Part shown: piece after piece, positions 19,541 to 29,441 of the stretch
Position numbering within the stretch: position 1 is the stretch's first letter
How the letters are laid out: every line of letters starts with the position of its first letter
Assembly: GCF_030540825.1 (NCBI RefSeq)
Contig: NZ_JAUOEO010000001.1
Span: forward strand, 2,205,001-2,269,000
Direction: 5' to 3'
DNA: 64,000 nucleotides
Origin: Flavivirga spongiicola
Lineage (GTDB): Bacteria; Bacteroidota; Bacteroidia; Flavobacteriales; Flavobacteriaceae
Made by a program: the position numbers and the translations under genes
Notes under the pieces: generated by a model
Told to the model about the DNA's origin: nothing
The model's input: the letters and a program-made list of their open reading frames with translations, nothing else
Database searches by the model: none

Positions 19541-20578
19541 CTATTCAATCAAAAAAGTGGTCAACAAAGCACTATGATCTGAAGGAAATTCAGGAAAACT
19601 TCGAATGGTGTTTGACGAGTGATGTTTAATAGTTCGTGATTTAATAGGTTTTATCTTTTTTCCTGCACTGTAAATAAAATCTATTCTAGCATAAGGGTCT
19701 TGGTACTTTGGATGAGGGTTTACATTAACTGGAATAAAACCTTGACCTGAGATATAAGTATATCCTTGACCAACTGTAGTCCAAGTATATCCTAAAGTTT
19801 CTTTAGTAATGTTAGGGTGTATAAATCTGTAAGAATCTATAAATCCGGTCTCTTTCATAGCTAATGAAGTTTTATTTGCTAAAATTCTAGAATAATTCAA
19901 ACCGTTGCCTTTAGTTTCTTGTGTATAATCAAAATGTGATACGCAATTAAAATCGCCTGCTACAATTACAGGGGTCTCATCTTTGTTTGCTAAATCACTT
20001 TTGAAATCTGGATGCCGTAATAATTCTTGAATATGATTATAACGATTTTGATCCCCATTATTAAATTCCTTATCAGAAATAGACTTGTTTTTTATTTCTA
20101 CAATATGTCTTCCACCACTTGTTAGCCAAATATTATAAATTCTAATTTTCTTGCCATTTGGCAATTTCACCGTTCCAGAAATAAAAGAGAACGGAGATAA
20201 ATTAGTAATTCTCCCAAAATTTTCTAACGGAAAACGGCTAAAGATTGTAAGGTTCGCATCTGGTGATGGTGTGTAATAATTATAATTCAACGCTGCTGCA
20301 ATATCTGATGCCGAGCCATATGTTTCAGTCATTGTGATAATATCGGCTTCACTTTCTTTTATAATTTCAATAACTCTATCTCTTCCTGTTTTTCCATTAA
20401 TAGTGTATTTAGGATCTAAATTAAGTTTCCCCCATATATTCCAGGTCATCAATTTAAATTCAAAAGGTTCTGAATTTGGCGTATTTTCTAATTTTTCATC
20501 AGCTGCTCTACAGCTTACATTAAAAAGTACAGCAATTATTAAAAGAGAGAGAGTTTTATATCTAAAAATATTGTTCAT
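19541..20578 (-). CDS. EEP-fold phosphodiesterase/phosphatase lipoprotein
   Basis: Endonuclease/exonuclease/phosphatase family, 345 residues, with a lipobox VSC (Cys23) after a hydrophobic signal. Active-site motifs are LMTWNIWG, TMTETYGS (metal Glu), AGDFNCVSHFDYT and a terminal PSDHSALL (catalytic His). Relatives include sphingomyelinase-type phosphodiesterases and phosphatases. Its 5' end is unusual: the frame upstream of the ATG continues without a stop into the remains of another EEP gene (20579-20801), so it may have been joined to a lost copy by recombination. The Met at 20578 starts a complete signal peptide, so I keep it as the start. Confidence 0.8.
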   Translation of the reverse strand: MNNIFRYKTLSLLIIAVLFNVSCRAADEKLENTPNSEPFEFKLMTWNIWGKLNLDPKYTINGKTGRDRVIEIIKESEADIITMTETYGSASDIAAALNYNYYTPSPDANLTIFSRFPLENFGRITNLSPFSFISGTVKLPNGKKIRIYNIWLTSGGRHIVEIKNKSISDKEFNNGDQNRYNHIQELLRHPDFKSDLANKDETPVIVAGDFNCVSHFDYTQETKGNGLNYSRILANKTSLAMKETGFIDSYRFIHPNITKETLGYTWTTVGQGYTYISGQGFIPVNVNPHPKYQDPYARIDFIYSAGKKIKPIKSRTIKHHSSNTIRSFPEFPSDHSALLTTFLIE

Positions 20579-20801
20579 TTTACGAATGTTTTTTTGTGTA
20601 TAGCCACTAAGCTCCTGTAGCGCTATTACATCTGAATTTTGTCTTCTAATCCAGTCAATAGCATTTTGTTTACGTTCTTCATCCGTTCCAAATATTACAT
20701 GAGATTATTTTAAGAGAATTAGCTTCTTTTTCACTCTGTTCTTGACCACAGACTTGATTTATTATTGATAGAACAAGAAGTAAACTATTAATATTTTTCA
20801 T
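20579..20801 (-). pseudogene. Remnant of a third EEP-family gene
   Basis: From the ATG at 20801 the minus strand reads a signal peptide (MKNINSLLLVLSIINQVCGQ) and the EEP start LKIISCNIWNG, then hits a stop. In the +1 frame it continues DEERKQNAIDWIRRQNSDV and IALQELSGYT, which is the next EEP motif (metal-binding Glu in LQE). The rest is absent, and this frame runs on into the neighbouring EEP lipoprotein gene. A frameshift and a deletion of most of the gene explain this. Confidence 0.75.
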
Positions 20802-20808
20802 ACTATTA

Positions 20809-21624
20809 TTACCTCAGTTCTAATGTCATTAAAACTGGTAAATGATCTGAAGCTACAGGTTCATTAAGTACCTTAACATCCACAATCTCCCATGATTTTT
20901 TAGGCCTTACAAGAACATAATCTATTTGCCTATCTGGACTCACAACAGGTATGGTAAATAATTCTTCACCACCTTCTTTATTTACCCATCCTTTTTTCTT
21001 TAGCTTTTTAAGAGGCTCACTATTTGGCTCTGCATTCAAGTCTCCTGTTAAAATTAACGGCAAATTATTGTTTTCAAGAAAGCCTCTTTCTATGACATCA
21101 ACTGTAGATAATCTCGCTTCTTGTGAACCGATGGATTGGGTCCAGTCAAAATGAGTATTTAAGAATCTCACTTTTGTTCCTTTTTCATAAATTGCAGATA
21201 AATCTACATCAACACCCATAACCTGATAGCGACTGGAACTTGCGCTGGGGATGGAATAATTAGCCACCCATTCAAAAGGATGTTTACTTAAAACAGCATC
21301 TCCATAACCTTTCATGGTTTCCTTAGAAGGACCAAAAATATAATGCATCCCTGTGAGTTTGCCCAAGGTTGCTGCCATGATCGAATCTCCTATTTCTTGA
21401 AGCCCTACAATATCCGGGTCTTGATCGGAAATAATTTTGGCTATTCTGGCTAAATCATATTTTTTATCCATTCCTAATCCATAATGAATATTGTAACTTA
21501 ATACCTTTATGGTTTTATTTTTTGAAGCTAATCTTTTGCTTCCATTTATAAAACCAAAGGATAAGAACCCAATTATAATTAAGCTAAATATTATAACCAA
21601 TGTTGAGTTGAAGCGTTTTTTCAT
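20809..21624 (-). CDS. EEP-fold phosphodiesterase/nuclease-like protein, membrane-anchored
   Basis: A 271-residue protein with one N-terminal hydrophobic segment (about residues 8-27) serving as signal or anchor. EEP motifs are KVLSYNIHYG, VGLQEIGDS, NTHFDW, LTGDLNAEPNSEP, DYVLV and ASDHLPVL. The domain is the compact form found in bacterial exported nucleases, phosphodiesterases and sphingomyelinase-like enzymes. It is 5 bases from the metallophosphoesterase gene before it, hence co-transcribed. The substrate cannot be told from sequence. Confidence 0.8.
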   Translation of the reverse strand: MKKRFNSTLVIIFSLIIIGFLSFGFINGSKRLASKNKTIKVLSYNIHYGLGMDKKYDLARIAKIISDQDPDIVGLQEIGDSIMAATLGKLTGMHYIFGPSKETMKGYGDAVLSKHPFEWVANYSIPSASSSRYQVMGVDVDLSAIYEKGTKVRFLNTHFDWTQSIGSQEARLSTVDVIERGFLENNNLPLILTGDLNAEPNSEPLKKLKKKGWVNKEGGEELFTIPVVSPDRQIDYVLVRPKKSWEIVDVKVLNEPVASDHLPVLMTLELR

Positions 21625-21629
21625 TTTAT

Positions 21630-22601
21630 TTAATTATCAAAAGTTAAATTCCTTTCTGTAATTGTAGGACTCATCTCATCTGCGTTGGGCATACCAATTT
21701 CTTTAGGAGTAGGTGCAATAAAACTTGTTGAGCTCCCTTCTAAATGTAGTTCGCCTCTATATGCATCCAAAGTAAGCAAAGTATATAATGGATCTTTGTA
21801 GGGGCATGTGCTCTTAACCCAAGGAAAAGCATTTTCCACATGCGGTGCAAAACGTTCTCTCTTATATTTTCCACCAACCCATTTATAGGACATGCTATTA
21901 ATTTGGATATATGGAATGCCATTGATTTCCTTGACATAATCTGTATGATGATGTCCACACAAACAAGCAATAACCTTTAATTGTTTTGAAGCCGTTTTTG
22001 ACTTCTCCAATATGTCCCTAATTTCTTCACCATTGGCAATGCCATGTTCTGCCTCCAAACTTTGATGTACAAAAACCACAGTTGGTTTCTGTGTTTTTTT
22101 AAGATCATCTTTTAGCCATTCCTTTTGTTCCTCACCAATATAACGATCATAACCGCTCCATGGTTTAGGGTTTTTATCATTGCCATCGAGTACAATAAAA
22201 TGAAAGTCTCCCTGATCGAATGAGTAGTAACGTTCTTTCATTCCCCACCAGGCCATAGTTTGTTCTCTGGTAAAACCAGAATCACGCATATCATGATTCC
22301 CTAAAATATGATATGCAGGCCCTTCAAATTCATTCCAAACATCAAGAAAAGGTTGATTTTGTAGTTTGGGAAGCGCAAAATCACCCATTTGAATAATAAA
22401 ATCGGGTTGCCTTTTTTTCATGTCATCCATAAAGAAACGTAATCTCGCATATCCATCGTGTATAACATCTTGATGTACATCGGCCACTATACCAATTTGC
22501 AACTTACTTGAACTGTTAAAATTAAATCCTGAAATTGGTAATGGTAAGGACATAGCCATACCTACTTGTCCAGACTTTTTTAAGAAACTTCTCCGATTCA
22601 T
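21630..22601 (-). CDS. Calcineurin-like metallophosphoesterase with Tat-type signal
   Basis: A 323-residue exported phosphoesterase. The N terminus MNRRSFLKKSGQVGM is a good twin-arginine signal. Motifs in order: GIVADVHQD, QMGDFA, LGNHDMRD, FVHQSLE and LCGHHHTDYV. It is the first gene after the SusC/SusD terminator and leads the row of enzyme genes. Related to the metallophosphoesterase at 18593-19507 but only moderately similar. It probably acts on phosphate esters in the periplasm. Confidence 0.85.
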   Translation of the reverse strand: MNRRSFLKKSGQVGMAMSLPLPISGFNFNSSSKLQIGIVADVHQDVIHDGYARLRFFMDDMKKRQPDFIIQMGDFALPKLQNQPFLDVWNEFEGPAYHILGNHDMRDSGFTREQTMAWWGMKERYYSFDQGDFHFIVLDGNDKNPKPWSGYDRYIGEEQKEWLKDDLKKTQKPTVVFVHQSLEAEHGIANGEEIRDILEKSKTASKQLKVIACLCGHHHTDYVKEINGIPYIQINSMSYKWVGGKYKRERFAPHVENAFPWVKSTCPYKDPLYTLLTLDAYRGELHLEGSSTSFIAPTPKEIGMPNADEMSPTITERNLTFDN

Positions 22602-22853
22602 CTGTTTGTTTTTTATTTTTTTAGACTTAATTATTTATATTCTCTGAATTGACAATATATGTAGGAATATATTTTTGACAAGAATTTAAAGATCAGACTA
22701 ATTTCATATAATTCAAATTATTATATTATTTGTAAAAATAATTATAATTTTGGAACAACACCATCATATTTTTAATTTAATACCAGACGTTTCTGGTAAC
22801 TGCTTCAATAAAAAAATAAATCCTCCTGCTTTTTAGCAGTTTAATTAAAAAAA

Positions 22854-22882
22854 AGCGACAATAAGAAAATACTATTGTCGCT
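22854..22882 (-). terminator. Terminator after the SusC/SusD pair
   Basis: A 10-bp perfect stem (AGCGACAATA with TATTGTCGCT) around a 9-base loop is followed, on the minus strand, by a run of T (22847-22853). It lies 55 bases after the SusD stop. It separates SusCD from the enzyme genes, either fully or partly, as is common where SusCD must be made in excess. The rest of 22602-22936 is AT-rich without a gene and should hold the promoter of the enzyme operon. Confidence 0.85.
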
Positions 22883-22936
22883 TCTAAAAACTAATCAAAA
22901 CCTGATTCAAAAGTTATGATTAAAAACTAAACTATA

Positions 22937-24592
22937 TTACCACCCAGGGTTTTGAGTTAAGTTTGTGTTTAATGCAATTTGCTCTGGAGGCAATGGATAT
23001 AAGTAATGCTTGTTCTCATCAAATGTGTTTGGGGGTGCTCCTATACCTGCATAAGGATCAACAAAACCATCAGGATCTGTGTCTATTGTGAAGCCTGCAG
23101 GATATTGCGAAGCAACAAATTTAATACCCAATACTGGCTTTAGGAAAAGCTTACCAGCTTTCCATCTCATTAAATCATCACGCCTAAAACCTTCTAACAT
23201 TAATTCAACTTTGCGTTCTCTTCTTATTTCATTCAATAAAGGAGAAAGTTCTGAGAATTCAGCATTAGGATCTGCCGTTGGTGCAGCTGTTAAATGTGGC
23301 ATAGCAACACGGTCTCTCAACAAGTTGACAGACACATCAAGTACAGACTGAGTACAAGTCCCTAATTCAGCATGAGCTTCAGCATAAATTAGTAAGGTTT
23401 CAGCGTATCTATATATTGGCGCATCAATTTCAATGGCATTAACTAAATCTATTTGATCTTCTCTATAGTATTTTTCAATACTATAGCCAGTACTAGTTAA
23501 ATTTGGTACAGTAACTGTTCCCAAGTAATTCTCGCCTGATTTGTTCAATGTCTGATCCATTCTAGGATCACGATTAATATATTCATCTTCCATAGCGTAG
23601 TCTGGTTCATTTCCTTGATACAAGGGGCTTAAACCAATAGGCAAACCATCGGTACATAGATAAGAATCTACTGCGGTTTTTGTTAAACCATATGAGTTAT
23701 CTTGAAAATATCTAGGTGTAGCATGTCCAATTCTAAGATCTACAGAATATTTTCTACCTAAAATGATTTCTTTATTTCCATTTAAATCTAAATCAATAAA
23801 TAAATCCTGATATGCATTACTTCCATCATTAGAAATTTCAAATTTATCACTATCAATTACCGCTTTCGCTGCATCTCTAGCCATCTCAATAAATTCTATA
23901 TCTCCAGAAATACCATGATATTTTCTAAAGGTCCCTTCAAACAGACATATACGAGCTTTTAAATGTAACGCCACTTCTTTATTAATACGCTCATCAATTC
24001 TAGTACTGCTTTTTGATGGTAAATTAGTAATTGCAAAATCTAAATCTGCAACAACATTTGCCATCACTTCTATTCGAGAAGTACGAGCCATTGATAATTC
24101 TTCTGAATCTACATCTAAAGGTTTGTCTAAATATGGCGTATCACCAAACGATTTCACTTTACCATAATAGTCCATAGCTCTAAAAAATCGAGCTTCACCT
24201 GCGTATCTGTCTTTAATAGATTGATCAATATCCGCTTGTTCATAATTAGCTAAAAAATGATTAATGCGTCTTACATCGGTATAATCCCAACCATAACCAT
24301 CATCAATAGTATGCGCTCCATTTGTTCTTCTAATTCTACCTAAAGTATTTCCTGTTAGCACATCCGATTGAATATCAGCAAACGCCATACCACTTTGTGA
24401 GAATCCAGTGCCGTGACCAGTTAGGTAACGCGGGTAAAGGTCGTTTAAGTAAAGTTTTAAGTCTGACTCCGTTTTCCAGAAGTTTAAATCTCCTATTTCA
24501 TCTAAAAAGGGTCTCTCTAAAAAATCATCGTTACATCCTGTAATTATGAAAAAAGTAGCAAATATGATATATATTATTTTTTTTGTTTTCAT
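22937..24592 (-). CDS. SusD/RagB-family outer-membrane nutrient-binding lipoprotein
   Basis: A 551-residue lipoprotein (lipobox IITGC, Cys20, then NDDFLERP as in most SusD proteins). The helical TPR-like region and the C-terminal RRERKVELMLEGFRRDDLMRW and the LYPLPPEQIALNTNLTQNPGW-like tail (here split for length) are hallmarks of the family. It forms a complex with the SusC partner encoded 16 bases upstream and captures the ligand at the cell surface. The ligand is probably the phospho-glycoconjugate degraded by the neighbouring enzymes. Confidence 0.92.
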   Translation of the reverse strand: MKTKKIIYIIFATFFIITGCNDDFLERPFLDEIGDLNFWKTESDLKLYLNDLYPRYLTGHGTGFSQSGMAFADIQSDVLTGNTLGRIRRTNGAHTIDDGYGWDYTDVRRINHFLANYEQADIDQSIKDRYAGEARFFRAMDYYGKVKSFGDTPYLDKPLDVDSEELSMARTSRIEVMANVVADLDFAITNLPSKSSTRIDERINKEVALHLKARICLFEGTFRKYHGISGDIEFIEMARDAAKAVIDSDKFEISNDGSNAYQDLFIDLDLNGNKEIILGRKYSVDLRIGHATPRYFQDNSYGLTKTAVDSYLCTDGLPIGLSPLYQGNEPDYAMEDEYINRDPRMDQTLNKSGENYLGTVTVPNLTSTGYSIEKYYREDQIDLVNAIEIDAPIYRYAETLLIYAEAHAELGTCTQSVLDVSVNLLRDRVAMPHLTAAPTADPNAEFSELSPLLNEIRRERKVELMLEGFRRDDLMRWKAGKLFLKPVLGIKFVASQYPAGFTIDTDPDGFVDPYAGIGAPPNTFDENKHYLYPLPPEQIALNTNLTQNPGW

Positions 24593-24608
24593 CTCAAGTT
24601 TTTTTTAA

Positions 24609-27600
24609 TTAGAAGGTTAAATTCACGCCAAAAGAATAAGATCTTTGAAAAGGATAACTCTTACCTGAACCTGAGTTAAAACCATCTGTTGCTTCAGGAT
24701 CCCATGGTACTTTTAACTTAGTTGTCTCCCATAAATTCTGTCCAGCAAAATAAACTCTCAATTTAGTCATACCTAGCTTTTCAATTACAGCTTGAGGCAA
24801 TGAATAACCTAAAGTTAAATTTTTAAGTCTTAAGTAAGAAGCATTTTGCAAAAAGCGCGTTTGGGTAGAGAAATTATAGCCAGTCCCTGTAGTGTACCTA
24901 GGAAGGTAGGCATCTGTATTTTCAGGTGTCCACGCATCTAATTGCCATGACCTTAAATGGTTCCCCCATTTTGAACTAACTGGTTGAAAAACTCCAGTAT
25001 TAGGTCTAAAATCACGCCTTCCAACGCCTTGAAAAAACATGTTAAAATCGAAGCCTTTGTAATCTGCACCTAGTGTGAAAGAATATCTTAATTTAGGCGA
25101 GCTATTTCCTATTACTTTAAGATCTCCAGGATTGTCTGCAGTTATATCACCTCTATTGACTACGCCATCACCGTTTAGGTCGTGATATTTAATATCACCA
25201 GCTTGCCAACCACCTCCTGAACGCCAAACAGATTGATCGTTAGAACCTCCTGGGTTTGCTGTAGCAGCTTCTTCATCTGTTTGGAATATGGACGATACAT
25301 AACCCCATATTTCACCAAGTACTTGCCCTTCATACAGTCTACTAAGAACACGTGTAGGGTTGTCTACTTTTGTAATAACTCCTTTAAAATCAGATAAATT
25401 ACCATTTATAAAGTAAGATACTTCACCTATTTTATCTCTCCAACCTAAGCTTAACTCCCATCCTTTGTTTCTAACAGATGCCAGATTTTCTTGAGGACCA
25501 GAAACCCCTAATAACTCAGAATAAACGTCTCTTCGTAGTAAACCATCTATATCTTTAATGAAATAATCAAAATTTAAATTAAATCTATTAGCGAATAGCC
25601 CTATATCAACACCAAAATTCTTTGTTTTTGATTCTTCCCATGTTATATTTCCAGCTGCTGGTAATGTTCCAGGAATTGTAACCCCTGGAGGTCTAGCCCC
25701 TGCAATAGAATACGATATTTCATCATCTATATTTAAAAAAGGTTCATACGGATGGTTACCTCCACCCGCTAACGCCTGATTACCCAAAGAACCATACGAT
25801 ACTCTAAACTTTAAATTGCTTAGGTAATCTTCAGAAAAATCCATAAATGATTCATTGGATACTCTCCATCCTAATTCAACAGAAGGAAAAAAGCCAAAGC
25901 GACCATCTTTAGGAAATTTAGAAGTTCCATCATAACGTCCAGTTGTTTTAATCATGTATTTTTCATCAAAGACATAGCTAAACCTATAAAAACTAGCTCT
26001 TACCGCCCAGTGGTCTGCACCAAATCTGGAAGTTCTTTCTCCAATTGTTACTTCTGGAATATCGCGTACTAATATATCCCTTTGTGTAGCTCCAGTATGT
26101 TCAAACTCTTTCCATTCTTGGTTATAACCAGCTAATGCTTTGAAATAATGTTTTGTTCCAAAAGTTTTTTCGTATTCTGCATAAGCATTGAAAACATAAT
26201 AAAGATCATAGTCAACATCTTTGTTATAGCGATCGTCACCAGTAACATAATTTGTAATATTCCCTGGTTCCAGAATTTCGTAATCAATCTCTTTCCAATA
26301 CAGGTTTCTTTGATAAAAAGAAGGGTTATATGTGAAATCACTTTTTATCTTCAAATTTTTCCCAATGTTAAAAGTCGGGGCAAATGTTAGCACAAAATCA
26401 TTCCTTCTTTGTATGTCACGTCCTCCTTTATCTAAATTAGCTATTGCATTATTATCCCAGATATAATTACCCGTTGGCTCATAAGCAGTCACTTCATATT
26501 GATTAGTAGCATCGTTCCACTGCCATATTTTGTTCTCATCATTCTTCAGGGCTCTATATTGTGGCGTTCGATATATATTATTCCAAACCTCTTGACTACC
26601 ATATTGAGTAGGGCTGTTCTCATGTGTGTTCGAATATCTAAGTCTAAAATCAAGGTCTATCCATTTTTTTGGTTTTAATGTAAGCGATAGATTTGCATTC
26701 AATCTAGTATACTTATCATTACCAAACTTTAAAACCCCCTTTTGATCTAAAAACCCTACAGACGCATAATAGGTTGCTTTATCATTTCCACCAGAAATAT
26801 TAAAGTCATGTTTTTGTAAATGTGTCGATTTTTTAATTAACGTGCCCACATAATCTTCACTACCTGTAAATAAAAATCGGCCATCTTCTTTTCTTAACAA
26901 TAACTTTGGATACTTATCAGGATCTTGCTCTCTTAATTTTATAAAATCAATCCATTGATCCATAGTTACACTTGGGCTATTGTACCAGTAAGTGAAATTT
27001 GTTAGCCCACCATCTTGTAAGGCTTGAACGTAATCTGAAGATTTTGCAAATTCTGGTAAGTTCGTTGGTTTTTGAATAGATATAGTGGAACTAATATTTA
27101 CTTTCATTTGAGTATTCTTACCTTTTTTAGTGGTAATTAAAATAACTCCATTAGCAGCTCGTGCACCATAAATTGAAGCAGATGCAGCATCCTTTAATAC
27201 TGATACACTAGCTACATCAGTAGGGTTAAGAAGTTCTAAATCCCCTGGTATACCATCGATAACAACTAAAGGTTCTCCTTTAGTAAAACCTGTCCAACCT
27301 CTAATGTTTATAGATGCCTGTTTACCAGGTTCACCTCCTGAAAAATTAAGATTAAGTCCTGGCAACACACCTTGTAAGCCTTCTGATAAATTAGCAATTG
27401 GCCTATCTTCCAACACTTTTCCTGAAACATATCCAACAGACCCTGTGATATTACGTGCTTTCTCTGTTCCATAACCAACAACAACAATTTCATCAAGTTC
27501 AGATGCATCTTCTTGCATTGTAATGTTAAAGACAGTGATTCCATTTACACTAATTTCTTGTGTAGCATAACCAATATAAGATATTAACAGGGATGCATTA

Positions 27601-28139
27601 GTATCCTTAACTGTTAAATTAAATTTCCCATCAAAATCGGTTTGCGTACCATTTTGAGTTCCTTTTTCTATAACTGTAGCACCTGCCAACGGTATACCGG
27701 AAGCATCTTTTATTGTTCCGTTTATTGGCTGCCCTTGAATATAATCTATACGTTCTCTCGGAACCGTTTTATTTAACTTTGCTTCTTTAACTAAAACAAT
27801 TTGACGGTCTATAACTTTATAGGTAATATAAGTTCCTTTAAAAAGCTCATCCAGTATTTTACGGATGCGTTTTTTATTAGCTTTTATAGTAACTAATCGA
27901 AAATCGTTGATTACATTTTCGTTTCCTAAAAATCTAAATTCGCTTAACGATTCAATTTTTTCAAGAATAGTCATTATTTTCACAGACTCCATATCTAAAG
28001 AAATCTTGGTATTCTGTGAGTAACTATTGTCTGCTTTCATATAAAAAAGCGAAACAATAAACAATAGTGACGTTAATTTCATTTTCAAACTAATTTTAGA
28101 GATATCATAGAACAACATCTCCTTTATGATTTTTTTCAT
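24609..28139 (-). CDS. SusC-type TonB-dependent transporter with STN domain
   Basis: A 1176-residue outer-membrane transporter. After the signal peptide comes an STN (secretin/TonB short N-terminal) domain (about 45-115), then a carboxypeptidase-regulatory-like domain (135-215, GTIKDASGIPLAGATV), the plug with EIVVVGYGTEKARNITGSV and SVLKDAASASIYGARAANG, and a beta-barrel ending in YSFGVNLTF. The STN domain is the part that talks to FecR-type anti-sigma factors, and a FecR gene lies directly upstream, so this transporter both imports and signals. It is followed after 16 bases by its SusD. Confidence 0.93.
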   Translation of the reverse strand: MKKIIKEMLFYDISKISLKMKLTSLLFIVSLFYMKADNSYSQNTKISLDMESVKIMTILEKIESLSEFRFLGNENVINDFRLVTIKANKKRIRKILDELFKGTYITYKVIDRQIVLVKEAKLNKTVPRERIDYIQGQPINGTIKDASGIPLAGATVIEKGTQNGTQTDFDGKFNLTVKDTNASLLISYIGYATQEISVNGITVFNITMQEDASELDEIVVVGYGTEKARNITGSVGYVSGKVLEDRPIANLSEGLQGVLPGLNLNFSGGEPGKQASINIRGWTGFTKGEPLVVIDGIPGDLELLNPTDVASVSVLKDAASASIYGARAANGVILITTKKGKNTQMKVNISSTISIQKPTNLPEFAKSSDYVQALQDGGLTNFTYWYNSPSVTMDQWIDFIKLREQDPDKYPKLLLRKEDGRFLFTGSEDYVGTLIKKSTHLQKHDFNISGGNDKATYYASVGFLDQKGVLKFGNDKYTRLNANLSLTLKPKKWIDLDFRLRYSNTHENSPTQYGSQEVWNNIYRTPQYRALKNDENKIWQWNDATNQYEVTAYEPTGNYIWDNNAIANLDKGGRDIQRRNDFVLTFAPTFNIGKNLKIKSDFTYNPSFYQRNLYWKEIDYEILEPGNITNYVTGDDRYNKDVDYDLYYVFNAYAEYEKTFGTKHYFKALAGYNQEWKEFEHTGATQRDILVRDIPEVTIGERTSRFGADHWAVRASFYRFSYVFDEKYMIKTTGRYDGTSKFPKDGRFGFFPSVELGWRVSNESFMDFSEDYLSNLKFRVSYGSLGNQALAGGGNHPYEPFLNIDDEISYSIAGARPPGVTIPGTLPAAGNITWEESKTKNFGVDIGLFANRFNLNFDYFIKDIDGLLRRDVYSELLGVSGPQENLASVRNKGWELSLGWRDKIGEVSYFINGNLSDFKGVITKVDNPTRVLSRLYEGQVLGEIWGYVSSIFQTDEEAATANPGGSNDQSVWRSGGGWQAGDIKYHDLNGDGVVNRGDITADNPGDLKVIGNSSPKLRYSFTLGADYKGFDFNMFFQGVGRRDFRPNTGVFQPVSSKWGNHLRSWQLDAWTPENTDAYLPRYTTGTGYNFSTQTRFLQNASYLRLKNLTLGYSLPQAVIEKLGMTKLRVYFAGQNLWETTKLKVPWDPEATDGFNSGSGKSYPFQRSYSFGVNLTF

Positions 28140-28196
28140 ATTTTTGTAGTCTTAATTTAATTGGGTTAATAATCATTAATTCAATCACTTAATTAG

Positions 28197-28224
28197 ATCG
28201 GGGAATGTTGGTCCATTTCCCGAT
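28197..28224. other. Hairpin in the FecR-SusC leader
   Basis: An 11-bp stem (ATCGGGGAATG with CATTTCCCGAT, one G-T pair, 6-base loop) lies between the FecR stop and the SusC start. The T run is on the plus-strand side, so it is not a minus-strand terminator. In the susC mRNA leader it could stabilise the downstream message or affect translation. Confidence 0.5.
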
Positions 28225-28292
28225 TTTTTCGATATAAGTGATTTAGTTGTTCGATTTAAATCGTACTGGTTTACATCATAGGCATATCTTTT

Positions 28293-29441
28293 TTAAGGGT
28301 TATCAATTATTACATTATTTCCATCCATTTGATATGAAAATGGGTATGAGTTCTGAAATGAAATTAAAATATCTTCAATGGTTTCAGTTTCAAATTTTGC
28401 AAAAAAGCGCTGGGTATCTAAGGCTTTATAATTGTTGGTAATAGACACATCAAAATGCCTTTCTAAAATCTTTGTGATTTCTGAAAACGGCCTGATTTTA
28501 AAAACAAGCCTTCCATCAACCCATGCGATATATTCATCTATATCAATGTTTCTTATTTTAATCTTAGCATCGTTCTTATCCCAAAAAGCGATTTGATCGG
28601 GAGCCATCAATATGGCATTTTCATCATAAACAGAGTCTTTATCATATACACTAACTAATCCTTCTACTAAAACTGTATGCGCTACAAGATCTTCAGAATA
28701 AGAATTTATATTAAATTTTGTCCCCAAGACTCGTATATTCATTTCCTTGGAGTTCACAACAAAAGGATGGTCTTCATCTTTAGTCACTTCAAAATAAGCT
28801 TCTCCATCAATAAAAACTTCGCGGTTTCTATTTCTTAAAAACTTAACCGGATATTTTATAGTCGTTCCAGCATTTAAATGTACCAGAGTTCCATCTGATA
28901 ATGCTAATTGAAATATTTTTCCATAGGGGACAGCTAATTCATTGTACACCAAATTTTCTACTATAGCTTCATTACTTTCTGAATCTTTAGTATAATTTAG
29001 TATTGTTCCTTCTTGTTTCCCAACAACAGTGCCGTTGGAGTCAACAATAGTTTCATCACCATTTTCAGAAATTATTTTTATATCACCGTTATCTAAGGTT
29101 AAAGTAATACTGTTTTCATTGGTTATTATATTTTGAGAAGGATAAAATTGCGACACTATATAAGAGGTTATCCCCAACATAATGATTAAGACTGCAGCAA
29201 CCTTATACCATTTTCTATACAAAGAGATTATCGGTTTTTTATTAGAACCAGACTGTTTAAGAAACGCTAAATAGGCCTCATCAACACATACATCCTGAAG
29301 CGTTAAATTTAAATTATAATGGTCTCTAATATAAGCTTCAAATAGTATTTTGTTATCTTGATTCTCTAATAATTCTAATAAATTATTTTTCTCTAATGAG
29401 GTAAGCGTATTTGCGAAATATTTTGTGATTAATTCTACCAA
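28293..29441 (-). CDS. FecR-family anti-sigma factor
   Basis: A 382-residue inner-membrane regulator. A short N-terminal cytoplasmic part is followed by one membrane helix (about 83-105, KVAAVLIIMLGITSYIVSQF). The periplasmic FecR domain follows (AVPYGKIFQLALSDGTLVHLNAGT, REVFIDGEAYFEVTKDEDHPF, VLGTKFNINSY), then a C-terminal DUF4974-like domain contacting the STN domain of SusC. It holds back the ECF sigma factor encoded divergently at 29717 until the transporter binds its ligand. It precedes susC on the same strand. Confidence 0.92.
   Translation of the reverse strand: MVELITKYFANTLTSLEKNNLLELLENQDNKILFEAYIRDHYNLNLTLQDVCVDEAYLAFLKQSGSNKKPIISLYRKWYKVAAVLIIMLGITSYIVSQFYPSQNIITNENSITLTLDNGDIKIISENGDETIVDSNGTVVGKQEGTILNYTKDSESNEAIVENLVYNELAVPYGKIFQLALSDGTLVHLNAGTTIKYPVKFLRNRNREVFIDGEAYFEVTKDEDHPFVVNSKEMNIRVLGTKFNINSYSEDLVAHTVLVEGLVSVYDKDSVYDENAILMAPDQIAFWDKNDAKIKIRNIDIDEYIAWVDGRLVFKIRPFSEITKILERHFDVSITNNYKALDTQRFFAKFETETIEDILISFQNSYPFSYQMDGNNVIIDNP

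Noticed and set aside
28197..28224. Terminator between fecR and susC
   Set aside because: The T run is on the wrong side for minus-strand transcription; kept only as a leader hairpin.
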